A program made the position numbers and the translations under genes. A stretch of 19,381 bases of DNA from positions 1 to 19,381 of the forward strand of contig JBBKXQ010000105.1 of NCBI GenBank assembly GCA_037969565.1, in the 5' to 3' direction. Shown in pieces: positions 7,337 to 14,050 of this stretch. Origin of the DNA: SZUA-35 sp037969565 (GTDB lineage Bacteria > Actinomycetota > Acidimicrobiia > Acidimicrobiales > SZUA-35). Position 1 is the stretch's first letter. Every line of letters starts with the position of its first letter. The notes beneath the pieces were generated by a model that had not been told where the DNA came from, ran no database searches, and was given only the letters and a program-made list of their open reading frames with translations.

Positions 7337-8242
7337 ATGAAGACACTGCGCACGCCCGACGACCACTTCGCCGACCTCGAGGGCTTTCCCTTCGCCCCGA
7401 ATTACGTCGACATCGACGATCAAGATGGCGCCACGCTGCGGGTGCACTATCTCGATGAGGGTCCGGCCGACGGGGCCGTTGTGCTGTGCATGCACGGCGA
7501 GCCGTCGTGGAGCTACTTGTATCGCAAGATGATCCCGATCCTGGTTGGGGCCGGGTTGCGAGTGATTGCACCCGACTTGGTCGGGTTCGGAAAGAGCGAC
7601 AAGCCGGCCGAGAAGAGTGACTACACCTACGCTCGCCACGTCGCCTGGATGCAAGAAGTCATCGTCGATCATCTGGATCTCCGAGATGCCACCTTCTTCG
7701 GTCAGGACTGGGGTGGTCTCGTCGGCCTGCGACTCGTCGCCGCCAACCCCGACCGCTTTGCTCGCGTGGTCGTCGGCAACACCGGGTTGCCCACCGGAGA
7801 CCATGCCCCGAGTGAGGCCTTCCTCCAGTGGCAGAAGTTCAGCCAGGAGTCGCCAGTCTTCCCGATCGGTCAGATCCTGAACGGAGCCACGCTGAGCGCG
7901 CTTTCCGACGCCGAACTTGCGGCCTATGACGCACCGTTTCCCGATGAGACGTTCAAAGAGGGGGCCCGCATTTTCCCCTCTCTCGTGCCCACCTCGCCCG
8001 ACGACCCCGCAGCGGCGGACAATCTCGCGGCGTGGGAGGTCTTCAAGGCGTGGGACAAGCCGTTCATCTGCTGCTTCAGCGACAGTGATCCCATCACGAG
8101 GGGTGGCGATGCCCCGTTCAAGGCCCTTGTGCCCGGAGCGGCCGGCCAACCGCATACAACCGTCGCGAATGCCAATCACTTCCTCCAAGAAGACGCGGCT
8201 CCGGCGCTGGCTCAGATCATCATCGACGCCGTTGGCGTCTGA
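7337..8242 (+). CDS. Haloalkane dehalogenase (HLD-I type)
   Basis: A 301-residue alpha/beta hydrolase that replaces a halogen on an alkyl carbon with hydroxyl. The ATG at 7337 follows AGGAG 7 bases upstream. Diagnostic residues are present: HGEPSWSYLYRKM at 53-65 (oxyanion region), nucleophile Asp124 with halide-binding Trp125 in GQDWGG, a second candidate halide Trp165 in the cap, catalytic acid Asp251 (FSDSDPIT) and base His281 (NANHFLQED). The Asp-His-Asp triad with the acid after strand 7 and the pair of Trp residues is the HLD-I pattern of DhlA and mycobacterial DhmA; the nucleophile number even equals that of DhlA (124). It is the last gene of the TetR operon. A small hairpin (8249-8267) follows the stop and may end the transcript. 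Some family members prefer epoxides or esters, but those lack the Asp-Trp pair. The natural substrate is unknown. Confidence 0.9.
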   Translation: MKTLRTPDDHFADLEGFPFAPNYVDIDDQDGATLRVHYLDEGPADGAVVLCMHGEPSWSYLYRKMIPILVGAGLRVIAPDLVGFGKSDKPAEKSDYTYARHVAWMQEVIVDHLDLRDATFFGQDWGGLVGLRLVAANPDRFARVVVGNTGLPTGDHAPSEAFLQWQKFSQESPVFPIGQILNGATLSALSDAELAAYDAPFPDETFKEGARIFPSLVPTSPDDPAAADNLAAWEVFKAWDKPFICCFSDSDPITRGGDAPFKALVPGAAGQPHTTVANANHFLQEDAAPALAQIIIDAVGV

Positions 8243-8256
8243 TTGCGAGCGCCGCT

Positions 8257-8350
8257 TCAGCGGTCGCGGAGACCCTCGCCGTCCAGGATCTTCGGGGCGT
8301 ACTTCTCGATCCGTGCTTGGCGGGTCTCGGCCTGCTTGGCATCACTGCGT
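8257..8350 (-). pseudogene. C-terminal remnant, YdeI/OmdA-like
   Basis: The minus strand reads DAKQAETRQARIEKYAPKIL followed by DGEGLRDR and a TGA at 8257-8259. This resembles the C-terminal tail of YdeI/OmpD-associated (OmdA) family proteins, where a K-Q/P-E-T-R-x-x-R-I motif is usual. The frame above about 8350 has no family character and there is no start, so only the last 30 or so residues survive. It lies just beyond the MarR terminator. The family match is from memory of the tail motif alone. Confidence 0.45.
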
Positions 8351-8372
8351 GAGCACCGGTGCGGCACAGCCT

Positions 8373-8410
8373 GCGACGTTCCCGCCAACAATACCGCTGG
8401 GGGACGTCGC
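8373..8410 (-). terminator. Stem-loop after the MarR gene
   Basis: GCGACGTTCCC (8373-8383) and GGGACGTCGC (8401-8410) pair over 10 bases with one bulged base and a 17-base loop. The structure begins directly beyond the MarR stop codon (8411-8413). There is no T tract, so it may be a factor-assisted or weak terminator. Confidence 0.5.
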
Positions 8411-8842
8411 TCATTTCTCGCCGACCAGTCGGTCCAGCGCGTTGTTCAATTCCGAGTGCTCAACGGGCGACAAGGGCTCACCGACGAGCCGTCCGATGTC
8501 TCGGGTGTGGGCGGCGGCCATGCGTCGCCAAAGGTGCTTGCCGTCAGCGGTGAGTCCTACCAGCACCTCACGACGGTCGACGTCTCCAGGCTGACGGACG
8601 ATGAGTCCTGCGGCCTGCAGGCGTCCGACGATGCGATTGCATGAGCTGTTGGCGACGAGGAGTCGATCGGCGAGTTCGCCCATCCGGATCGGGGCGCCAT
8701 GAGCGTTGATCTGATGCAACACGTCATAGTCCTCGAGTGAGTGCCCGTATCTCGTTCGAAGGTTCTCATCCATGGCTTTCGTTGCGGCCCGATGGAATCG
8801 CACGAGGCGCTCCCAGGTGTCGACACTGCTCAGCTCCGTCAT
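8411..8842 (-). CDS. MarR-family transcriptional regulator
   Basis: A 143-residue winged-helix regulator, the usual MarR size. The ATG at 8842 (MTELSSVDTWERL) is chosen because the open frame further upstream runs antisense through the pirin gene. The helix-turn-helix and wing are clear: YDVLHQINAHGAPIRMGELA (39-58) with recognition helix NSSCNRIVGRLQAAGL (65-80), then the wing VRQPGDVDRREVLVGLT (82-98), with the D-x-R-R signature. The rest is the dimerisation helix pair. It is divergent from pirin and separated by 63 bp holding an 18-bp palindrome, so it most likely represses both itself and pirin. MarR proteins typically respond to phenolics or oxidants; the ligand here is not evident. No redox cysteine pair is present (one Cys at 68). 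Confidence 0.92.
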   Translation of the reverse strand: MTELSSVDTWERLVRFHRAATKAMDENLRTRYGHSLEDYDVLHQINAHGAPIRMGELADRLLVANSSCNRIVGRLQAAGLIVRQPGDVDRREVLVGLTADGKHLWRRMAAAHTRDIGRLVGEPLSPVEHSELNNALDRLVGEK

Positions 8843-8858
8843 GGGCTCACCGTACAGG

Positions 8859-8876
8859 TATTTCCGACCGGAAATA
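8859..8876. promoter_or_regulatory. MarR operator: perfect 18-bp palindrome
   Basis: TATTTCCG (8859-8866) and CGGAAATA (8869-8876) are perfect 8-base inverted arms around AC. The site is AT-richer than its surroundings, has the usual MarR operator length, and lies midway in the MarR-pirin divergent spacer, 16 bp from the MarR start and 29 bp from the pirin start. It could block both promoters when bound. Confidence 0.65.
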
Positions 8877-8905
8877 AAAGAACTCTCGATTCGGTTGTTG
8901 CTGGT

Positions 8906-9628
8906 ATGACCACATCGGCAATCGATATCCGTCGCTCCGCTGATCGTTTCCACACTCGGGCCGGTTGGCTCGACTCGAAGCACTCGTTCAGTTTCAGCAG
9001 TCATTACTCGCCCGACAACACCCACCACGGTCAACTCCTGGTGCTGAACGATGACCGGGTGGCCGGGGGCACCGGTTTCGAAACGCATCCGCATCGAGAC
9101 ATGGAGATCGTGACCTGGGTGCTCGATGGCGAACTGGAACACAAGGACTCGGAGGGCAACCGCGGTCTCATCTATCCCGGCCTGGCTCAGCGCATGAGTG
9201 CCGGGCGAGGTATCTGGCACTCCGAGAAGAACTCGAGCGCGACCGACGACGTGCACTTCATCCAGATGTGGGTATTGCCCGACACCGAGTCGGTTGACCC
9301 CGGCTATCAGCAGCTCGACATCAACGACCAACTGGCGGCCGGCGGGCTGGTGCCGATTGCGTCGGGGCAGGGTCACGATGCTGCGATCTCGATCCGACAG
9401 CGCGACGCAGTGTTGTGGGGAGCCAGGCTCGGAGCCGGTGAACGCATCCAGGTGCCCGAAGCGGCCTTCGGTCATGTGTTCGTCGCACGAGGCAGTGTCC
9501 AACTCGAATCGAACGGGCAATTGGACACTGGTGACGCCGTCCGTCTCATCATGGGAGGCGATGTCGCACTCGTCGCTGACAGCGATGGGGCCGAGATCCT
9601 GATCTGGACGACGGGAGGAATTCAATGA
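8906..9628 (+). CDS. Pirin-family protein
   Basis: A 240-residue bicupin. The ATG at 8906 starts MTTSAIDIRRSADRFHTRAG; no good ribosome site is seen, and the frame upstream overlaps the operator and the MarR gene, so this start is preferred. The N-terminal cupin holds the pirin iron ligands: His61 and His63 in ETHPHRDMEIV, His105 and Glu107 in GIWHSEKN. The second cupin (about 150-240) has no metal residues, as usual. Bacterial pirins such as E. coli YhhW have quercetin 2,3-dioxygenase activity, and others act as redox-sensing partners; the true role here is unknown. Control by the divergent MarR protein fits a response to phenolic or oxidative signals. The stop overlaps the ATG of a 27-codon ORF. 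Confidence 0.92.
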   Translation: MTTSAIDIRRSADRFHTRAGWLDSKHSFSFSSHYSPDNTHHGQLLVLNDDRVAGGTGFETHPHRDMEIVTWVLDGELEHKDSEGNRGLIYPGLAQRMSAGRGIWHSEKNSSATDDVHFIQMWVLPDTESVDPGYQQLDINDQLAAGGLVPIASGQGHDAAISIRQRDAVLWGARLGAGERIQVPEAAFGHVFVARGSVQLESNGQLDTGDAVRLIMGGDVALVADSDGAEILIWTTGGIQ

Positions 9629-9708
9629 CGAATCGAGAGGATCCTGACGATTCGTACCCGACCGGCGACGAGCGGGCTTTCGACCATTTCCGCGATTTTG
9701 TCGACTAG
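9625..9708 (+). CDS. Possible 27-residue micro-ORF coupled to pirin
   Basis: ATG at 9625 overlaps the pirin stop (ATGA) and has a strong GGGAGGA 5 bases upstream, ending in TAG at 9706-9708. The product (MTNREDPDDSYPTGDERAFD plus seven more residues) is acidic and hydrophilic, without a recognisable domain. It could be a true small protein, or the N-terminal stub of a gene cut off at the junction near 9708, where an oppositely oriented gene ends. The start signals are better than those of many genes here, but length gives no coding proof. Confidence 0.35.
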   Translation: MTNREDPDDSYPTGDERAFDHFRDFVD

Positions 9709-10175
9709 AGCCCCGGCGGTGGCGGCATCGAGGTCGGCGCTGATTGTGTGGTGCTCTGGGCCGCCAACGCCATGATCATCGTGAACAAGGTGGGGACGAA
9801 GAACACACCGATCGACAAGGCGCCGAGGACGACGACCACTCCCAACAGGATGACGATGACGACTCGTGCCCGACGCACTGCGATTTTGCCCCGCAGAAGT
9901 AACGGCACCGTGACCAGAACGGCGGGAATCGCGACGATGAACAGCACGCTGACGCCCTCGCTCGACAGCAAGGACACCTGGCTGCTCGTCATCACGCCAT
10001 TGGAATCGACACTCGACGAGGTGCCGAACGGGAGCAGCGCCACGCCGAATCCGGTCAGCGATGCAAGCGCCAGGGCAGCAAGAACTCCATCGTGATGTGA
10101 CAGAGCTGGTTGCCGAGCAAATAGACATCCAGCGAGCAGCCGGCCAACTACCGCCCTGGGTCTCGCCGAAGGCAA
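9705..10175 (-). CDS. Small membrane protein, 5' end doubtful
   Basis: The minus strand encodes a hydrophobic protein with about four membrane segments: VLAALALASLTGFGVALLPF, VSVLFIVAIPAVLVTVPLLL, and the stretch from VVIVILLGVVVVLGALSIGV through FFVPTLFTMIMALAAQ. It ends in a Pro-rich tail (TSMPPPPGL). The only in-frame ATG (10175) adds about 28 residues that lie antisense to a TetR C-terminal remnant and do not look like protein. The natural N-terminus was probably just before GVLAALALAS near 10090, where the two genes now abut. So this is either a gene with a replaced 5' end or a pseudogene. I recognise no family. Confidence 0.5.
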   Translation of the reverse strand: MPSARPRAVVGRLLAGCLFARQPALSHHDGVLAALALASLTGFGVALLPFGTSSSVDSNGVMTSSQVSLLSSEGVSVLFIVAIPAVLVTVPLLLRGKIAVRRARVVIVILLGVVVVLGALSIGVFFVPTLFTMIMALAAQSTTQSAPTSMPPPPGL

Positions 10176-10309
10176 TGGCCGAACTCGTCGTTGCGGTGGT
10201 GCACGGCACCCTCGTTACATCGATGGTCGATCCCGCGTACAGCGACGCGGCGGCTATCGGGCAGCAGTTCGCACAGCTCCTTTTGGAAGCCCGAACCACA
10301 CCCGACTGA
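10061..10309 (+). pseudogene. TetR-family regulator, C-terminal remnant
   Basis: From about 10088 the plus strand reads DVTELVAEQIDIQRAAGQLP and PWVSPKAMAELVVAVVHGTL, ending ARTTPD and TGA at 10307-10309. This all-helical block with P-x-x-x-A-x-x-L-V-A-x-V-H-G-T is typical of the ligand-domain end of TetR repressors. The helix-turn-helix half is missing. The upstream ATG at 10061 only extends the frame into antisense of the membrane-protein gene. The break is near 10085, exactly where the opposite-strand gene loses its own N-terminus. A hairpin (10338-10364) follows 28 bases after the stop. Confidence 0.6.
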
Positions 10310-10337
10310 GCGGCCTTCCTTTTCACGTACTGCAAGA

Positions 10338-10364
10338 GATCAGGGCCTGTTTTCGGCCCTGATC
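10338..10364 (+). terminator. Perfect 10-bp hairpin before the DUF1345 gene
   Basis: GATCAGGGCC (10338-10347) and GGCCCTGATC (10355-10364) pair perfectly around TGTTTTC. The hairpin follows the TetR remnant by 28 bases and precedes the DUF1345 start by 28. It has no trailing T tract. It may be the old terminator of the remnant gene, or a leader hairpin affecting the next gene. Confidence 0.5.
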
Positions 10365-10392
10365 GCACGCGAAACGAGGTGTAATAGCACCG

Positions 10393-11052
10393 GTGACGAC
10401 CGCTCCTTCTAGTCGAACGTTCTCCGAACCGTCGGAGAGACGGCGCCTGGCCCTTTGTCTCGCCGCCGGCATCCCCGTGGGCATCGCCGTTGCGATTGTC
10501 AGTGCGTGGGAACTCGCTCTGCTCTGCGGCTGGTGTGCGACGGCCACCGCGTTCGTGGTCTCCATCTGGGTCCGACTCAACGGTGCCGATGCAGCGACCA
10601 CTCGCGAACTCGCAACGGTCGAGGACTCGAGCCGGGCGTCGGCCCGGAGTCTCGTTGTCGTCGCAGCGACGACGAGCCTCATCGGAGTGCTCTTCGGGTT
10701 GGCTCGGGCATCGGCCGCAACGAGCGGACTGAAGGTCATGCTCACGTCAGCGTCACTCGTCACCGTGGTCATCTCGTGGATCGTGATCCAAACCGTTTTC
10801 ACCCTGCGCTACGCACACCTCTACTACACCGACCAGCCAGGGGGCGTCGACTTCCCGGGCGAGGACGCCCCGAACTACAGCGACTTCGCCTACCTCGCGT
10901 TCACCGTCGGGATGACCTACCAAGTGGCCGACACCGACATCACCGGGCGCAACGTTCGGCGAACACTGCTGCTCCACTCGTTGCTGTCCTACGTTTACGG
11001 TGCGGTGATCATCGCCGTTGCGATCAACCTGGTTGCCGGCTTCGTCGGGTGA
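10393..11052 (+). CDS. DUF1345 integral membrane protein
   Basis: A 219-residue inner-membrane protein with about five hydrophobic segments: near 21-38, 39-57, 86-106, 113-135 and 190-217. The segment FTLRYAHLYY, then GGVDFPGEDAPNYSDFAYLA and FTVGMTYQVADTDI (about 138-182), is the signature of DUF1345, a widespread family of unknown function. GTG at 10393 is the start; CGAGGTG lies about 13 bases upstream, a little far, and no in-frame ATG is close. Preceded by a 10-bp hairpin and followed immediately by another that begins in the stop codon. It appears to be a single-gene transcript. Confidence 0.88.
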   Translation: MTTAPSSRTFSEPSERRRLALCLAAGIPVGIAVAIVSAWELALLCGWCATATAFVVSIWVRLNGADAATTRELATVEDSSRASARSLVVVAATTSLIGVLFGLARASAATSGLKVMLTSASLVTVVISWIVIQTVFTLRYAHLYYTDQPGGVDFPGEDAPNYSDFAYLAFTVGMTYQVADTDITGRNVRRTLLLHSLLSYVYGAVIIAVAINLVAGFVG

Positions 11053-11082
11053 GGGGCCGGAACCCTGGTTCCCCGGCCCCTC
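11051..11082. terminator. Shared terminator hairpin between convergent genes
   Basis: GAGGGGCCGGAACC (11051-11064) pairs with GGTTCCCCGGCCCCTC (11067-11082) over 14 bases with a two-base bulge and a two-base loop. It overlaps the DUF1345 stop codon and lies between convergent genes, so it can end transcription from both sides, although there is no T tract. Confidence 0.6.
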
Positions 11083-11142
11083 GATGTCACGGTTTGTCGA
11101 GTCGCTGCGCTACTGCCCGACCCATAGCGGCGACCCTGGCGC

Positions 11143-11982
11143 TCAGCTCAGGCCCGAGAGGAAGTCGAGAAGGGCCGAGTTGAACTCGTCCGGGTGGCTG
11201 ACGGCGATGCCGTGGGGTCCGCCCTTGATCACGACGTATTTGGCGTTGTCGACGATTTCCTTGGTGCGGGCGCCGCTGACTTCGAGCGGCACGATGCCGT
11301 CGCTTTCACCATGGATGACCAAGGTCGGGATGACGACCTTCTCGAGGTCTTTGCGGAAGTCCGTGCGGCCGAAAGCGTCGATGCAGTCGACGGCTGCCTT
11401 CATGGAGCCGGGAGCGGCCATGTCCAGCCACTTCTGGAGCTCGCCTTCGTCGACTTTCAGTTCATCGTCGGCGGTGTAGAAGTCCTTGGAGAACTTTTCA
11501 TAGAACCCGTCGCGGTCGGCTTGCAGGGCCGACTTCATGTCCTCGATGTCAGAATCGGCCAGACCACCCTCTGGGTTGTCGTCAGTCTTCAACAGATAGG
11601 GAGGGACAGCCGAGGCAAAGACGGCGCCTGCGAGGTTGTCGGTGCCGTAGCGGCCGATGTAGCGGGCTACCTCGCCGCCACCCATCGAGAACCCGACGAT
11701 GACCGGGCGATCGAGCCCGAGTTCATTGATGACCGCTTGCAGGTCGCCGGCCATGATGTCGTAGTCGTAGCCACTGTCGGGTTTGTCGGATGCACCGAAC
11801 CCCCGCCGGTCATAGGACACGACCCGGTAGCCGGCATCTTCGAGCGGACCGTTCTGTTTGGCCCACGATTCGGCGCTGAGGGGCCAACCGTGAATCAACA
11901 CGACGGCCTGACCCTCGCCGCCGGAGTCGTTGACATTCAGCTTGACGGGAGTGGAGCCGGCTTGGGAGGTCACATGGGGCAT
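11143..11982 (-). CDS. Alpha/beta hydrolase, cofactor-free haloperoxidase/esterase type
   Basis: A 279-residue hydrolase starting at the ATG at 11982 (MPHVTSQAGSTPVKLNVNDS). Landmarks of the non-heme chloroperoxidase/arylesterase group are present: LIHGWPLSAESW at 29-40 (oxyanion hole), YDRRGFGASDKP at 57-68, nucleophile Ser99 in GFSMGGGE, acid Asp228 in HGESDGIVP and base His257 in GGPHGIAVSHPDEF. These enzymes are esterases or perhydrolases; halogenation is a side activity in acetate and peroxide. Length is normal. The ribosome site is weak. It is divergent from the ThDP enzyme at 12166 with a 183-bp spacer, convergent with DUF1345, and apparently monocistronic. Substrate unknown. Confidence 0.9.
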   Translation of the reverse strand: MPHVTSQAGSTPVKLNVNDSGGEGQAVVLIHGWPLSAESWAKQNGPLEDAGYRVVSYDRRGFGASDKPDSGYDYDIMAGDLQAVINELGLDRPVIVGFSMGGGEVARYIGRYGTDNLAGAVFASAVPPYLLKTDDNPEGGLADSDIEDMKSALQADRDGFYEKFSKDFYTADDELKVDEGELQKWLDMAAPGSMKAAVDCIDAFGRTDFRKDLEKVVIPTLVIHGESDGIVPLEVSGARTKEIVDNAKYVVIKGGPHGIAVSHPDEFNSALLDFLSGLS

Positions 11983-12165
11983 GTCAATTCAACTTTCGAT
12001 GTTGTCGGTGGGTCGTCGTCACCGATGGATGCGACGCAGCCCCGCCTGTGCTACCCACGAACCGAGAACCCAAACGACTCCGACGCTGATCGCTTCGGCG
12101 ACACGCGTCGGGAGCCGAGCAAGCCGTCTCGGATGAGCGGGCGCGTCCGTGCTAGACCCGGCGAC

Positions 12166-13770
12166 GTGACCAAACCAACAACGACCGTTGCGGCTGCCCT
12201 CGGTAGCAGCGGCGCCAAGGTCATCTTCGGTATGCCCGGTGGTGGCCCGAACCTCGAGTTCATCGGCGCGGCCGCCGACTGCGGTATCCGATTCGTTCTT
12301 GCTCACGCTGAAACATCGGCCGCCATCATGGCGTCGACGTTCGGTTTGCTGACCGGGACGCCATCGGCCGTGGTCGTCACCCGGGGTCCGGGGGCGGCAT
12401 CGGTCGTGAACGGGGTGGCCCAGGCCACGCTCGATCGGTACCCGCTGGTCGTGATCACCGACACCGTTTCCGCCGCCGACGCCACCCGTGTGCCACATCA
12501 GCGCATCGCTCAGCGTGACCTGATGGCGCCGGTTGCGAAAGCAACAGCGACCATTTCCGCAACCTCGAGCGAGGGCGACATCCTCGACCTGATTACCTTG
12601 GCAAACTCGGTTCCCCGTGGGGCGGTCCATCTCGACATCGATGCCACGGCCGCTTCCGAAGCGGGTGCCGCACCCGGGTCAGTTGGCTCGGCGGCCAGCT
12701 CGGCGGCCAGCACTGTGGCGAAGGTCGTCGGTGATGAAGCCGCCGCACGGCGCCTGATCCAGGATGCGGCTCGCCCCGTGTTCATCCTCGGCATGAACGC
12801 AATCGATTGTGCGCCGACGTTGCGCCCCATTCTCGATCGGCTCGGTGCTCCGGTGCTCACGACCTATCAGGCCATCGGGTGCGTGCCCACCGAAGGACCT
12901 CTGCACGCGGGGCTGTTCACCAACGGCGCAACCGAGTCCCATCTGCTGGCTGACGCCGACCTGATCGTGATCATCGGTCTGGACCTGGTCGAGCCGATTC
13001 CCAAGCCGTGGACGCAATCGACGCCGGTGTTGTCAATCACCCCTGTGCCGACCACCGATCGATATCTCCCGATCGAGATCGAGCTGATTGGCGATCCGGT
13101 CGCTTTGATCTCGCGCTTGCTCGACGGGGGTTCATCCTCCTGGCCTCCCGGTTCGGGTGCCCGATATCGAGAGACATCCCGGGCCGCCCTGCGGCCGCCG
13201 AAGACCGGTGGCGACGGGTTCGGTCCAGTCGACTTGGTCGAGACGGTCTCGAGGCTGGCACCATCCGACGCGACGATCACGGTCGATGCCGGAGCCCACT
13301 TCCTGGCGGTGATGCCGTTCTGGCCGGTGGAGCACCCCCTTCAGCTCCTCATCTCGAATGGGTTGGCAACCATGGGGTTCTCGGTGCCAGCGGCGATTGG
13401 TGCGGCCCTCGCCCGACCGGGACGGCCAGTGGTCTGCTTGACTGGCGATGGTGGTCTGGCGATGACGCTGGGCGAACTGGAGACGATTGCACGATTGGAC
13501 GTGCCGGTGACTGTGGTCGTATTCAACGATGCCGCCCTCACACTGATCGAGCTGAAGCAGAGTCCGAACAGCGGCGGCCGTGAGGTCGTGCGTTTCGGAC
13601 CTGTCGATTTCGGGGCCCAGGCCCGAGCGGCCGGACTCGCAGGCTGCATCGTCAAGAACAGCGCCGAACTGGAAGAGGCTCTCGAGGGCGGGTGGGACCA
13701 TCCCCGACTGATCGACGCTCGTATCGATCCATCGGACTACCGCCACCTGATCACCGTTACCAGAGGGTGA
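12166..13770 (+). CDS. ThDP-dependent enzyme, acetolactate-synthase-like
   Basis: A 534-residue thiamine-diphosphate enzyme of the acetolactate synthase/benzoylformate decarboxylase superfamily. I chose GTG at 12166 because the next residues (TKPTTTVAAALGSSGAKVIF) begin the usual N-terminal domain; ATG at 12133 would add 11 residues, and neither has a good ribosome site. Order: PYR domain about 1-165 with FGMPGGGPN and activating Glu49 (LAHAETSAA); central domain about 185-330; PP domain about 345-530 with the cofactor motif G427-D428-G429 through Asn454-Asp455. The catalytic residues of true acetolactate synthase cannot be confirmed, and the protein is somewhat short for IlvB. No small regulatory subunit is adjacent. 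Decarboxylation or carboligation of a 2-keto acid is the expected chemistry, substrate unknown. Confidence 0.87.
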   Translation: MTKPTTTVAAALGSSGAKVIFGMPGGGPNLEFIGAAADCGIRFVLAHAETSAAIMASTFGLLTGTPSAVVVTRGPGAASVVNGVAQATLDRYPLVVITDTVSAADATRVPHQRIAQRDLMAPVAKATATISATSSEGDILDLITLANSVPRGAVHLDIDATAASEAGAAPGSVGSAASSAASTVAKVVGDEAAARRLIQDAARPVFILGMNAIDCAPTLRPILDRLGAPVLTTYQAIGCVPTEGPLHAGLFTNGATESHLLADADLIVIIGLDLVEPIPKPWTQSTPVLSITPVPTTDRYLPIEIELIGDPVALISRLLDGGSSSWPPGSGARYRETSRAALRPPKTGGDGFGPVDLVETVSRLAPSDATITVDAGAHFLAVMPFWPVEHPLQLLISNGLATMGFSVPAAIGAALARPGRPVVCLTGDGGLAMTLGELETIARLDVPVTVVVFNDAALTLIELKQSPNSGGREVVRFGPVDFGAQARAAGLAGCIVKNSAELEEALEGGWDHPRLIDARIDPSDYRHLITVTRG

Positions 13771-13849
13771 CGACCCGACGACGGGCGAGGCGGTGAGGCG
13801 GTTGTGCTAGACCATCCTCAGTATCCGCAATACGAAATCAGATGAGCGC

Positions 13850-14045
13850 ATGACCGTGAAAGTCGCAAAGTTCCTCGACCTTTCCGAAGGGAGCGCGGGT
13901 CACCGAGCACATCAACAAGATCTGGCGCAAATACATGGGCGAAGGAAACGGTGACGAGTACGGCATCCGCGATCCCGCGAACAATGAGCGTCGTGTGTTG
14001 TTCGAGTGCCGGGTCGACAAGCTCGCCACATTCGGCCAGCCCTGA
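13850..14045 (+). pseudogene. Frameshifted remnant, possibly PPOX/flavin-binding family
   Basis: ATG at 13850 reads MTVKVAKFLDLSEGSA; coding character then passes to another frame at about 13893-13899 and continues RVTEHINKIWRKYMGEGNGD and DEYGIRDPANNERRVLFECR to a TGA at 14043-14045. The second frame has no start of its own (TGA at 13857). The tail resembles the end of a pyridoxamine-phosphate-oxidase-like (PPOX) protein, with an H-I-x-K-x-x-x-K-Y block and a final strand R-V-L-F-x-C-R-V-D-K, but I am unsure. At about 65 residues it is far short of a full domain. It ends 5 bases before the FAD monooxygenase start. Confidence 0.4.
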
Positions 14046-14050
14046 ACGAT

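Noticed and set aside
6305..8188. 627-codon open frame on the minus strand
   Set aside because: It runs antisense across two well-supported genes (MBL hydrolase and dehalogenase) and the end of a third, and has no recognisable domain.
8843..9625. Upstream extension of the MarR frame to give a 404-residue protein
   Set aside because: The extra 261 residues are antisense to pirin. The MarR domain is complete from the ATG at 8842 and the operator palindrome lies inside the extension.
11194..12165. Upstream extension of the ThDP-enzyme frame to 858 residues
   Set aside because: The extension is antisense to the alpha/beta hydrolase with its full catalytic triad; the ThDP domain starts near 12166.
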